The notes beneath the pieces were generated by a model. The model did no database searches, was not told where the DNA came from, and saw only the letters and a program-made list of their open reading frames with translations. A program made the position numbers and the translations under genes. A DNA stretch of 64,000 bases from Paraburkholderia polaris (GTDB lineage: Bacteria; Pseudomonadota; Gammaproteobacteria; Burkholderiales; Burkholderiaceae), in NCBI RefSeq assembly GCF_012927345.1, contig NZ_JABBGJ010000011.1:124001-188000 (forward strand). Reading direction: 5' to 3'. This document shows, in pieces, positions 53,817 to 62,874 of the stretch. Positions within the stretch are counted from its first letter, which is position 1; every line of letters starts with the position of its first letter.

Positions 53817-55352
53817 ATGCGGCTTGGTCTCACGGGGATTCGGAAAACTGCGGTTCAACCGCGGGCGCTGCGGCGCGTGGTGGCGGCAGGCATGGGCGCG
53901 GTGCTGGCGATCGCGCTCGCGGCAATGACCATGACGCTGGCAGCGTGCGATGCAGGCTCGCCGGCAGTGGGGGCGAATGCAGAGGCAGAAGCGGGGACCA
54001 AGGCAGAAGCGGGGACCAAGGCAGATGGGAGTGGCAACGCGCAGGTGAACACCAAGGCTGATGTGAACGCCAGCGCCAGCGCCAATGCCGGCGTCGAGGC
54101 GCAGGCGAGCGCGTCGCGGGCAGCTGCGTCCATGGCGGCCTCTGCCGTGAAAGTGGCGGCTCATGAAGCCGGTCAGACCCGCGCTCAAGTCTACGAATCC
54201 GTGCGACAGATGACGGCACTCGGCAAGCAGCTGTTCTTCGACGCATCGCTATCCGGCTCGGGAAAACTGGCCTGCGCGTCGTGCCACAGTCCCGAACACG
54301 GCTTTGCGCCGGCGAATTCGCTGTCGGTACAACTGGGCGGCAACGACATGCACCGCACCGGCATGCGCGCCGCGCCGACGCTCAAGTATCTGCAATCGGT
54401 GCCGGCGTTCGCCGAGCACTATCACGAGTCGGACGACGAAGGCGACGAAAGCGTGGATGCCGGGCCGACCGGCGGCTTGACGTGGGATGGCCGGGTCGAC
54501 CGCGGCTCGGACCAGGCGCGCATTCCGCTGCTGTCGTCGTTCGAAATGGGGAGTACACCGGCGAAGGTCGCGGCGGCGGTGAAGGCCGCGTCGTATGCCG
54601 ACGCATTCCGCGCAGCATTCGGCGAGCCTATTTTCGATAGCGACGACGCCACCTTCAAAGCCGTGTTGCAAGCGCTGGAGACCTTCGAGCAGACGCCCGA
54701 GCTTTTCTACCCGTACACCAGCAAGTACGACGCGTATCTGGCGGGCAAAGCACAGCTGACTCAGGCCGAGCTACGCGGTCTGCAGCTCTTCAACGACGAA
54801 AAGAAGGGCAATTGCGCGAGCTGTCACATCAGCCAGCGCACCATGGACGGCGCGCCGCCGCAGTTCAGCGACTTCGGTCTGATTGCGATCGGTGTGCCGC
54901 GCAACCGCGCGCTGCCGGTGAATCGCGATCCGCATTTCTACGACCTCGGCGCATGCGGGCCCGAGCGCACCGACCTGAAGGGCCGCGCCGAGTTTTGCGG
55001 CATCTTCCGCACGCCGACGCTGCGCAACGTCGCGTTGAAGAAGAGTTTCTTCCACAACGGCATCTATCATTCGCTGGATCAGGTGGTGCGCTTTTATGTC
55101 CAGCGCGACACGAATCCGGAAAAGTTCTATCCGGTCTCGAAGGGCAAAGTGCAGAAGTTCGACGATCTCCCGCAGCGTTACTGGGTCAATCTGAATACCG
55201 AGCCGCCGTTCGATCGCAAACCGGGCGACAAACCGGCGCTCGACGAAGCGGAAATCAAGGACGTGGTCGCGTTTTTGAACACGCTTACGGATGGATATAA
55301 GGCGGGAGATGGAGCAGGAAATAATCGGGGAAATAAAGCGGCCGCGAATTGA
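53817..55352 (+). CDS. Di-heme cytochrome c peroxidase-like lipoprotein
   Basis: The product is a MauG/bacterial cytochrome c peroxidase family protein with two c-type heme sites, CASCHSPEHGF and CASCHISQRT. It has FEMGSTPAKVAAAV and GIFRTPTLRNVALKKSFFHNG motifs. A signal region ends with lipobox LAAC, followed by an unusual 70-residue tail of Ala, Glu, Lys and Asn repeats that includes an 18-base direct duplication (53985-54020). The reaction in the periplasm would be peroxide reduction or cofactor oxidation. ATG 53817 is used; the frame opens at 53748. Confidence 0.88.
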   Translation: MRLGLTGIRKTAVQPRALRRVVAAGMGAVLAIALAAMTMTLAACDAGSPAVGANAEAEAGTKAEAGTKADGSGNAQVNTKADVNASASANAGVEAQASASRAAASMAASAVKVAAHEAGQTRAQVYESVRQMTALGKQLFFDASLSGSGKLACASCHSPEHGFAPANSLSVQLGGNDMHRTGMRAAPTLKYLQSVPAFAEHYHESDDEGDESVDAGPTGGLTWDGRVDRGSDQARIPLLSSFEMGSTPAKVAAAVKAASYADAFRAAFGEPIFDSDDATFKAVLQALETFEQTPELFYPYTSKYDAYLAGKAQLTQAELRGLQLFNDEKKGNCASCHISQRTMDGAPPQFSDFGLIAIGVPRNRALPVNRDPHFYDLGACGPERTDLKGRAEFCGIFRTPTLRNVALKKSFFHNGIYHSLDQVVRFYVQRDTNPEKFYPVSKGKVQKFDDLPQRYWVNLNTEPPFDRKPGDKPALDEAEIKDVVAFLNTLTDGYKAGDGAGNNRGNKAAAN

Positions 55353-55408
55353 TCAACGGACGATGGCCGGGCGGCCGGTCGGGGCGGCATGTGGCGCCGC
55401 GGGCGTGG

Positions 55409-55648
55409 TCAGTTGCCTGCGTCGGCAAGGATGTAATAGCAGCCGACCAGCAGCAGTGCGAACGACATGAGGAGGCATGCCATGCCGGCGCGTGTCAGCA
55501 GATTAGGCCAGCGCGCGCAAGGGAGGTTGTCCATTTGCACCACGCGCCGTGCAAGACCGGGATCGCGGGCGATGGCGAACGGCACGAGCGCGACACAAAA
55601 AAGCGCGAGCGCGACGGCGAAGGTTTTGAGAGCAAACGAGATGTCCAT
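55409..55648 (-). CDS. Small two-helix membrane protein
   Basis: The 79-residue protein has helices at about 5-25 (FALKTFAVALALFCVALVPF) and 54-74 (MACLLMSFALLLVGCYYIL), with a polar link. No family is recognised. It is convergent with the peroxidase gene. Confidence 0.65.
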   Translation of the reverse strand: MDISFALKTFAVALALFCVALVPFAIARDPGLARRVVQMDNLPCARWPNLLTRAGMACLLMSFALLLVGCYYILADAGN

Positions 55649-55930
55649 AAGGCGGCGTGGGTAGCTTGATCGGCGCGGCAGCGCGAGAGAGACCTATCTT
55701 AAGAAGACGTTTCATAAGAAGATATGAGACTCGTCCTAAATCTGAGCAGCCGTCGTTCCCGTTCGTTCCCGATTGGCGGGAGCCTGACGCTGCAGGCTTC
55801 CGCAGGTCGCCGCGAGGCCGCTCCCGGGCGGTCACTTCGAGGGTGACATGCTATGCTTTTGGGGTCCAGATCACGAGCCGCCGTGAGCGCGCTCGAGAAC
55901 AGCCGAACTATTCTTCGAGGAGAACCCTTC

Positions 55931-56320
55931 ATGTCGATGCGAATCCGTGCCCTGTTTCACCTGACCGTCGGTGGCCTGCTGCTTGGCGGCGCCATCGGCG
56001 CACAAGCGGCGAACCTCGGTTTTCTGAACGACACGCCGATCAGCTACATGAAGCAACGCGACGTCGATTCGATCAAGAACGCCGTCTTCACCGCCTTGAA
56101 TGACAAGCAGGACGGCGAAAGCGCGAGCTGGGTCAATGAAGGCACCGGCAACAGCGTGAAGATCGACGCGACGATCACCATCGCCAGCACCGCGAAGGAC
56201 GGCGAGCGCACCTGCCGCGACGTCGGTGTCGTACTGAATGCGAAAGGGCAGTCGATGAACCTGCGTCCGCAGTTCTGCAAACAGGGTAGCGGCAACTGGC
56301 AGTTGCAGAAAAAGCGCTGA
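55931..56320 (+). CDS. Periplasmic surface-antigen-like protein
   Basis: The 129-residue protein has a signal peptide (MSMRIRALFHLTVGGLLLGG, cleavage after AQA). A mature part follows with SASWVNEGTGNSVKIDATIT and a pair of Cys (ERTCRDVGVV and PQFCKQGSG). It resembles the RT0821/17-kDa surface antigen family. GAGGAG precedes the ATG. A function is not known. Confidence 0.75.
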   Translation: MSMRIRALFHLTVGGLLLGGAIGAQAANLGFLNDTPISYMKQRDVDSIKNAVFTALNDKQDGESASWVNEGTGNSVKIDATITIASTAKDGERTCRDVGVVLNAKGQSMNLRPQFCKQGSGNWQLQKKR

Positions 56321-56402
56321 GCGTGCGGGCCGGTATGACAACGCGCGCCGGTTTGCCGCCGGGGCAGCCTGAAGCCGCGCGTCCTTGCGGCGCGTTGCGT
56401 CG

Positions 56403-56852
56403 ATGAGCGCGCGGGTCGTCTCGTGTGGCGTCGTACTGCTCGACCCCGACGGACGGGTGCTGCTCGCGCACGCCACCGAAACGTCTCACTGGGACGTTCC
56501 AAAAGGGCACGGCGAAGAGGGCGAGGCGCCTCACGTCACGGCATTGCGCGAGATGGTCGAGGAGACCGGTATCGTGATCGAGCCCGAGCGTCTGAAGGAT
56601 CTCGGGCTGTTCGTTTACCGGCGCGACAAGGATCTGCATCTGTTCGCGGCGCGTGCGACTGCCGACGAACTCGATCTGACTTCGTGCACCTGCACGTCGC
56701 TGTTTCCGCGCCGCTCTGACGGCACGCTGATTCCCGAAATGGACGCATACCGCTGGGCCGCGCCGGAGGAAGTCGAGCGGTACGCGAGCCGCAGTCTCAC
56801 GCGTCTCTTTCAGACCACGCTTTCACTCGTTGAACTGCATCGAACGCTATAG
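56403..56852 (+). CDS. Nudix hydrolase
   Basis: The 149-residue protein has the full Nudix box GHGEEGEAPHVTALREMVEE then TGI, matching Gx5Ex7REUxEExGU. Nudix enzymes cleave nucleoside diphosphates linked to another group. The substrate cannot be told; the SHWDVPKGHGE segment resembles diadenosine/dGTP-type members. ATG 56403 preferred over an earlier start six codons upstream. Confidence 0.9.
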   Translation: MSARVVSCGVVLLDPDGRVLLAHATETSHWDVPKGHGEEGEAPHVTALREMVEETGIVIEPERLKDLGLFVYRRDKDLHLFAARATADELDLTSCTCTSLFPRRSDGTLIPEMDAYRWAAPEEVERYASRSLTRLFQTTLSLVELHRTL

Positions 56853-56923
56853 CGGCGGATGTGTCGATTTGGCTGTAGCGCCGGCGGCACCGGAATCACA
56901 ACCGGCAACAGCAATGTCCGCGC

Positions 56924-57847
56924 TCAGTCGAGCGCGCGGTCGTTCGGATGCGCGAATAGCGTGCGGTTCTGTTCCGACAGCGGGAAATTCAGATTGATGC
57001 CGTGCGGCGGAATCGGCTGCGTGAACCACTGGTTATACAGACGCTCAGCGTCGCCGGCAGTCTGGCCGCGTGCGATTACCCCGTTCACGAGCATGCGGAA
57101 CGGCTCGTCGCCTTTGCGGAACATGCAGGCGTAGACTTCGTAGCCGAGCGGCGTGCCGGTCACCACGAAGTCTTCGGGGTGCGGGTCGGTCGATTTGAAA
57201 CCGTACACGATCGGCTCGTCCATCACGAAGGCCACCGCCCGGTCATCCTTGAGCGCGGCGAATGCTTCCTGATGATCACGCGCGCTCGTAATGCGCATGT
57301 TCAGGTGCTTCTCGGTGTTCAGGCGGCGCAGCAGGCGCTCGTCGGAGGTGCCCGCGGTCGTCACCACAGTCTTGCCGGCCAGGTCCGGAAAATCCGTGAT
57401 CCCGCTGCTCTTGTGAGCGATCATGCGTACCGCGTACTGGAAGAAGCTGTTCGAGAAGGCGGCCACGTTTTCGCGTTCCACCGTGTGCGTGGTCGAGCCG
57501 CATTCCAGATCGATCTGGTTGTTCAGCAACATCGGTGTGCGGTTCGACGAGGTCACCGTGACTTCGTGCACCTTCAGTTGCGGCAGGCCGAGCGTTTTCT
57601 TGATTTCGTCGACGATCTGCAGCGCGATGGTTTGCGAGTAGCCGACCGTGCCCTTGCCGTCGAAGTACGAAAAGGGAATCGACGCTTCACGCACGCCGAG
57701 TACGACCACGCCGTCGTCGTGGATTTTCTTCAGCGTACCGGTGAGTTCTTCCGCGTGAGCAGGGCAGGCGAGCGACGCCGCGCCGAACGCGACCAGCGCG
57801 ACGAGTGCGCAACGCATGCTTTGTGCGACGCGTGCGGCGCAAATCAT
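56924..57847 (-). CDS. Amino-acid ABC transporter substrate-binding protein (glutamate/aspartate type)
   Basis: The 307-residue periplasmic protein has a signal peptide ending PAHA and family 3 solute-binding motifs: LGVREASIPFSYFDGKGTVGYSQ, RTPMLLNNQIDLECGSTT, LAGKTVVTTAGTSDERLL and FVMDEPIVYGFK. It resembles GltI-type binders. No transporter permease or ATPase is next to it, so it is an orphan binding protein. ATG 57847 or 57817 are possible starts. Confidence 0.88.
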   Translation of the reverse strand: MICAARVAQSMRCALVALVAFGAASLACPAHAEELTGTLKKIHDDGVVVLGVREASIPFSYFDGKGTVGYSQTIALQIVDEIKKTLGLPQLKVHEVTVTSSNRTPMLLNNQIDLECGSTTHTVERENVAAFSNSFFQYAVRMIAHKSSGITDFPDLAGKTVVTTAGTSDERLLRRLNTEKHLNMRITSARDHQEAFAALKDDRAVAFVMDEPIVYGFKSTDPHPEDFVVTGTPLGYEVYACMFRKGDEPFRMLVNGVIARGQTAGDAERLYNQWFTQPIPPHGINLNFPLSEQNRTLFAHPNDRALD

Positions 57848-58073
57848 GCGCCTGGCAGGAACGGTGCGCGCATGACGCGTGCCTCGTGCTGCGTCCCATG
57901 CATTGGGCCCGCGGCGGGCTGCAACTTTCATCGGGCCTCCCGGACTGGCGCGGGCATGCAGGCCGCGCTGTCACTGTCGATGCAACATGATGCAACGAAA
58001 CGGCGTGCATCCCGCTCACGAAATGCACGCCGTATTCAACTTCAGATGCGCTTCGCGCTGTAATTGCTCCAGC

Positions 58074-59783
58074 TTACGCCGGCTTGCCCCAACTGTCGCG
58101 CAAGCTGACGATGCGATTGAACACGGGCTTGCCCGGTTTCGAATCGACGCGGTCGGCGACGAAATACCCATGGCGCTCGAACTGAAAGCGCTGTTCCGGC
58201 AGCGCGTCGCGCGCACCCGGTTCCAGGTAGGCGTTGACCACGCGCTTCGAATCCGGATTCAGCGCTTCGAGGAAGTCGCGGCCGCCGGCGTCCGGCTGCG
58301 GTTCCTTGAACAGACGGTCGTAGATGCGCACTTCGGCCGGACACGCGGTCGCCGCGCTGACCCAATGAATGTTGCCCTTGACCTTGTAGGTGTTCGCGCC
58401 TTCGGTGCCCGACTTGCTGTCCGGGAAGTAGTTGCAGTGGACGGCGACGATGTTGCCGTTCTCGTCTTTATCCGCACCGATGCACTCGATCACATAGCCG
58501 TAGCGCAGACGCACCTTGTTGCCCGGGAACAGGCGGAAGTAGCCCTTCGGCGGCGCTTCGTTGTAGTCGTCGCGTTCGATCCACAGTTCGCGCGAGATCG
58601 GGAACTCCCGAACACCCATTTCCGGATGATGCGGGTGAACCGGCGCATTGCACTGCTCGGTCACGCCTTCGGGGAAGTTGTCGATGATCAACTTGACCGG
58701 ATCGAGCACGGCAGCAGTGCGCGGCGCCTTGTCGTCCAGATCGTCGCGCAGCGCGCCTTCGAACACGCTCATGTCGATCCACGAGTCGACCTTGGTCACG
58801 CCGATACGCTCGCAGAACAACTGGATCGCTTCCGGCGTAAAGCCGCGACGGCGTACGCCGACGATGGTCGGCATGCGCGGATCGTCCCAGCCCTCGACAT
58901 GGCCTTCGGTCACCAGTTGCAGCAGTTTGCGCTTGCTGGTGATCGCATAGGTGAGGTTCAGGCGCGAAAACTCGATCTGTTGCGGCAGCGGGCGCGCGAA
59001 AATCCCGGCTTCGGCCAGCTCGTTCAGAATCCAGTCGTACAGCGGACGGTGGTCTTCGAACTCGAGCGTGCACAGCGAATGCGTGATGTTTTCCAACGCG
59101 TCCGAGATGCAGTGCGTGTAGTCGTACATCGGGTACACGCACCATGTGTCGCCGGTGCGGTAGTGGTGCGCAAAGCGGATCCGGTAGATGACTGGGTCGC
59201 GCATGTTGAAGTTCGGCGACGACATGTCGATCTTCGCGCGCAGCACATGCTCGCCTTCCTTGAACTCGCCGGCTTTCATGCGGCGGAACAGGTCGAGGTT
59301 TTCCTGCACCGAACGCTCGCGGAAGCGCGACGGCGTGCCGACTTCGGAGGCCGAGCCGCGGTTCGCGCGCATTTCTTCGGCCGACTGGCTGTCCACATAC
59401 GCCTTGCCGCGTTCGATCAGCAGTTCGGCGAACTCGTACAGTTTGTCGTAATAGTCGCTCGCGAAGTAGAGCTGCTCCTTGCCGCCTTTTTCCCACTCGA
59501 AACCGAGCCAGCGCACGGAGTCGATGATCGAGTCGACGTACTCGACGCTTTCCTTTTCCGGATTCGTGTCGTCGAAGCGCAGGTGGCACACGCCGCCGTA
59601 GCTGCGCGCGACGCCGAAGTTCAGGCAGATGCTCTTGGCGTGACCGATGTGCAGATAGCCGTTCGGCTCAGGCGGGAAGCGCGTTTCGACGCGCTGACCC
59701 CACTTGCCGGTGCGGTTGTCTTCGTCAATGATGTTGCGGATGAAATTAGATGCCGCTGGCGCGTCGTTGCGTTCGGTATTCAT
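58074..59783 (-). CDS. glnS: Glutaminyl-tRNA synthetase
   Basis: This 569-residue class I synthetase charges tRNA-Gln. HIGH appears in [20 protein letters not shown], and the KMSKS equivalent is in [22 protein letters not shown] and the C-terminal anticodon-binding beta-barrels are present. ATG 59783 ([15 protein letters not shown]) is preferred over an upstream start. Presence of GlnS fits a beta-proteobacterium. Confidence 0.97.
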   Translation of the reverse strand: MNTERNDAPAASNFIRNIIDEDNRTGKWGQRVETRFPPEPNGYLHIGHAKSICLNFGVARSYGGVCHLRFDDTNPEKESVEYVDSIIDSVRWLGFEWEKGGKEQLYFASDYYDKLYEFAELLIERGKAYVDSQSAEEMRANRGSASEVGTPSRFRERSVQENLDLFRRMKAGEFKEGEHVLRAKIDMSSPNFNMRDPVIYRIRFAHHYRTGDTWCVYPMYDYTHCISDALENITHSLCTLEFEDHRPLYDWILNELAEAGIFARPLPQQIEFSRLNLTYAITSKRKLLQLVTEGHVEGWDDPRMPTIVGVRRRGFTPEAIQLFCERIGVTKVDSWIDMSVFEGALRDDLDDKAPRTAAVLDPVKLIIDNFPEGVTEQCNAPVHPHHPEMGVREFPISRELWIERDDYNEAPPKGYFRLFPGNKVRLRYGYVIECIGADKDENGNIVAVHCNYFPDSKSGTEGANTYKVKGNIHWVSAATACPAEVRIYDRLFKEPQPDAGGRDFLEALNPDSKRVVNAYLEPGARDALPEQRFQFERHGYFVADRVDSKPGKPVFNRIVSLRDSWGKPA

Positions 59784-60182
59784 GCGAGAAGGTGAAAGTC
59801 TGTCGGGGGCGCGCAATGCGCCCACTTATTCGTCAATTCTACCTGACGAGTTCGCTCGCGGCAGGCGAGTGCGGCGCGCAGCCAACGTTTGAGCGCTTTC
59901 GACCGCTTTTGGGGGCAGGCGGGATACTGCAAGCCGGGGTTAAGGTGCTGTAACAGGAGGTAAAACGTTTTGTTGGCGCGGGCGCCGGCGACTTAGGATG
60001 CGGACGGCGCACTCTCCACCCGCTCGCCGCTCAACCTTTTCCGGGGTAGCGCAGCCCACGCCCTGTCGCGCAGCGCGTGCTCGCGCAGCCGCAATCCAGC
60101 CAGGTCACGCTCCCCCTTGTCGTTTTGCACGAACCTCTGCCGTTCGTGCAACATGGCGCTCTCAGTTCCCGGAGTTTCTCGG

Positions 60183-61934
60183 ATGTCCGTTCCGTCGCAT
60201 GATGCGCCTCGCGCGCCTTTCGCCTCTTTGTCTTTTGGCCGAATCGTGACGGCCACGGCCGTCTTCGCCGGGCTCGCCGGCAGCTTCGTCGCGGCCCCTG
60301 CGCTCGCGAAAACGCCTCCGCCCAAGGCCGTGCTGGACGCGTCGGCGGTGGCCGTGCCGGATCGCTACAGCGCCGACACCGCGCAGCAGATCTTCGCCGC
60401 CGGCGGCAACGCGGTGGATGCCGCAGTGGCGATCGCCTTCACGCTGGCCGTGACCTGTCCGGACGCGGGGAATATCGGCGGCGGCGGGTTCATGACGGTG
60501 TTTATGGACGGCAAGCCATATTTTCTCGACTACCGCGAGCGAGCGCCGCAACAGGCCACCCGCGACATGTACCTTGACGATAAGGGCACCCTCATACCGG
60601 GTATGAGCCTCGTCGGCCATCGCGCGGTGGGTGTGCCGGGCACCGTCGAGGGCATGTGGGAAGCGCAGCAGCGCTTCGGCAAGCTGAAGTGGAAGCAGGT
60701 TCTGGCGCCCGCGATCCGTTACGCCACCGACGGCTTTAAGGTCGAGCCGTGGTTGCAGCAGCGCCACGACGAGGTGGCGAAGAATTTCGCCGGCAAGACG
60801 AACTTCGACGCCTACTTCTCGAACCTGAAGGCGGGCGTGATGTACCGCCAGCCAGAACTCGCGCAAACCCTCTCGCGCATCGCCAGCGACGGCGGCCGTG
60901 AGTTCTACGAAGGCCGCACCGCGGATCTGATCGCCCAGCAGATGTACGGTCACGGCTTGGTCACGAAGCAGGACCTGATTCAATACAAGGCCGTCTGGCG
61001 CCAACCGCTCACCGCCGATTGGCATGGCTACAAGGTCGTGACCGCGCCGCCGCCGAGTTCGGGGGGCGTCGGACTGATCCAGATGCTGAAGATGAAAGCG
61101 GATCTGAAGCCGGCGTTCGACGGCCTCGAGCTGAATTCCGTGCCGTATATCCATCTGATCGCGCAGATCGAAGATCGCGTGTTCGCCGATCGCCAGCAAT
61201 ACATCGGCGACCCCGATTCATACAAAGTGCCGGTCGACAAACTGACCGACGACGCGTACCTCGCGCAACGCGCCGATGAAGTGAAACCCGACGAAGTGCC
61301 GGGCGCCACGCCCGTCAAAGGCGGCCTCGGCGATGCGCTGCCGGAAAAAGCGCAAACCACGCATTTTTCGGTGGTCGACAAGTGGGGTAACGCCGTGTCG
61401 AACACCTACACGCTGAACGGCTCCTTCGGTTCCGGCGTGGTGGTGGACGGCGGCGGCTTCGTGCTCAACGATGCGATGGACGACTTCGTCACTAAACCGG
61501 CTGCCGCCAGCCCATCCGGCGCAACGGCTGACGACCTGAACACGGTGGCGCCGGGACGCCGGCCGCTTTCATCGATGACGCCGACCATCCTGTTGAAGGA
61601 CAACAAGGTGTCGCTCGTGATCGGCACGCCCGGCGGCTCGCGAATCCTCACGTCGATCTTCCAGGTGATGACCAACCTGTACGACTTCAATATGACGCCT
61701 ACCGACGCTTTGGCAGCGATGCGATTCCATCATCAGTTGCTGCCGCCGAAGACGATCTATTTTGAGCCGTACCATCCGATCACCGGCGAACTGGCCGATC
61801 AGTTGAAAGCCAAGGGCTACACGCTGGAAGGGCAGTCGTTCAACGGGGACGTGCAGATGATTCGCGTCGAAGGGGCGACGGCCGAGCCGGTGGCCGATCC
61901 GCGCGGCGTGGGCGTGGGCCGCGTGATGCCTTGA
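60183..61934 (+). CDS. ggt: Gamma-glutamyltransferase, periplasmic
   Basis: The 583-residue Ntn hydrolase cleaves glutathione and other gamma-glutamyl bonds. It has a signal peptide (AGSFVAAPALAK), IGGGGFMTVFMDGKPYFLDYRE, the autocleavage Thr in TTHFSVVDKWGNAVSNT, RPLSSMTP and GTPGGSRI. ATG 60183 is used. A 10-bp perfect hairpin (TTGCACGAAC at 60125-60134, GTTCGTGCAA at 60142-60151) lies just upstream, possibly a regulatory stem. Confidence 0.95.
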   Translation: MSVPSHDAPRAPFASLSFGRIVTATAVFAGLAGSFVAAPALAKTPPPKAVLDASAVAVPDRYSADTAQQIFAAGGNAVDAAVAIAFTLAVTCPDAGNIGGGGFMTVFMDGKPYFLDYRERAPQQATRDMYLDDKGTLIPGMSLVGHRAVGVPGTVEGMWEAQQRFGKLKWKQVLAPAIRYATDGFKVEPWLQQRHDEVAKNFAGKTNFDAYFSNLKAGVMYRQPELAQTLSRIASDGGREFYEGRTADLIAQQMYGHGLVTKQDLIQYKAVWRQPLTADWHGYKVVTAPPPSSGGVGLIQMLKMKADLKPAFDGLELNSVPYIHLIAQIEDRVFADRQQYIGDPDSYKVPVDKLTDDAYLAQRADEVKPDEVPGATPVKGGLGDALPEKAQTTHFSVVDKWGNAVSNTYTLNGSFGSGVVVDGGGFVLNDAMDDFVTKPAAASPSGATADDLNTVAPGRRPLSSMTPTILLKDNKVSLVIGTPGGSRILTSIFQVMTNLYDFNMTPTDALAAMRFHHQLLPPKTIYFEPYHPITGELADQLKAKGYTLEGQSFNGDVQMIRVEGATAEPVADPRGVGVGRVMP

Positions 61935-61997
61935 AGCGCGGGTTTGGCCGGGAGAAGCAACTCTTTGTAGAAGCGAACTGCGGAGACATACTGCAGC

Positions 61998-62036
61998 GCA
62001 CTTGCGAAATGCGCTTGCGAAATGCGCTTGCGAAAT
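61998..62036. repeat. Three tandem 13-bp repeats
   Basis: GC(A/G)CTTGCGAAAT runs at 61998, 62011 and 62024 between ggt and the hydrolase gene, with a fourth partial copy. Confidence 0.75.
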
Positions 62037-62082
62037 GCACTTGAACAACCCACCTGAAAAACGAACTGCGACGGGGAACGCG

Positions 62083-62643
62083 ATGAGCGGACAAAAACTA
62101 AACGTACTCGTGCTGCCGGGCTACCAGAATTCCGGCGTGGGGCACTGGCAGACGCGCTGGGAAGCGCTGGATCCCGCCTTCGTGCGCGTGCAGATGCCGG
62201 ACTGGGACCATGCGGCGCGCGACGCATGGTGCCGCACGCTCGACGCAGCGGTGGCCGCAGCCGACTCGCCAGTGGTGTTCGCCGCGCACAGCCTTGGCTG
62301 CCTGACGACCGCCTTCTGGGCGTCGCAGTACGCGAGCGCAGCACAGCTTGCGAAGGTGGCGGGCGCGCTGCTGGTCGCGGTGCCCGATCCGTCCGCGGCA
62401 CATTTTCCGCGGGATGCCAGCGGTTTCGCACCGGTGCCGCTTACACGCTTGCCGTTTGCGAGCATCGTTGTGGCGAGCAGCGACGATCCGTACGGCGGCG
62501 TGCCGTTCTCGCAAACTTGCGCGAACGCGTGGGGCAGCCGCTGGATCGATATCGGGCCGCGTGGCCATATCAATGCCGACAGTGGGCTCGGCGATTGGGA
62601 CGAGGGGCGGCGCTGGCTGGCTTCATTAGGCGAGCGGCGGTGA
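62083..62643 (+). CDS. RBBP9/YdeN-type serine hydrolase
   Basis: The 186-residue alpha/beta hydrolase has LVLPGYQNSGVGHWQTRWE at the start, nucleophile elbow AAHSLGCLT, acidic residue in SSDDPYG and His in PRGHINADSG. These are the RBBP9/YdeN features. Substrate unknown. ATG 62083 after GGGGAA is used; the longer frame to 62002 lies in the tandem repeat. Confidence 0.9.
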   Translation: MSGQKLNVLVLPGYQNSGVGHWQTRWEALDPAFVRVQMPDWDHAARDAWCRTLDAAVAAADSPVVFAAHSLGCLTTAFWASQYASAAQLAKVAGALLVAVPDPSAAHFPRDASGFAPVPLTRLPFASIVVASSDDPYGGVPFSQTCANAWGSRWIDIGPRGHINADSGLGDWDEGRRWLASLGERR

Positions 62644-62874
62644 GTCCTCATTTGCGCTGATTCGGCGGGCGTTCGGCGCACGCCGAAGCGTGCCAACACA
62701 CGTTCGCTGTTCTGGCGCCGAGTTGCCCGCGTGCGGCATCGGCATGTGACTGGCTACGTTGGGGGCGCCGCCGCTCCATGTCTCGCTCTCGACGCACCGG
62801 CCGGTTTGGCTACGTTGCGAGTGAGTTGGCACCCCCGCCAGCGTCACTGAAAACCCGCGCCGCCCAAGCGGGCC

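Noticed and set aside
57879..59795. A 638-residue plus-strand frame over glnS
   Set aside because: Antisense to a certain synthetase gene, with Arg/Val-rich low-complexity composition.
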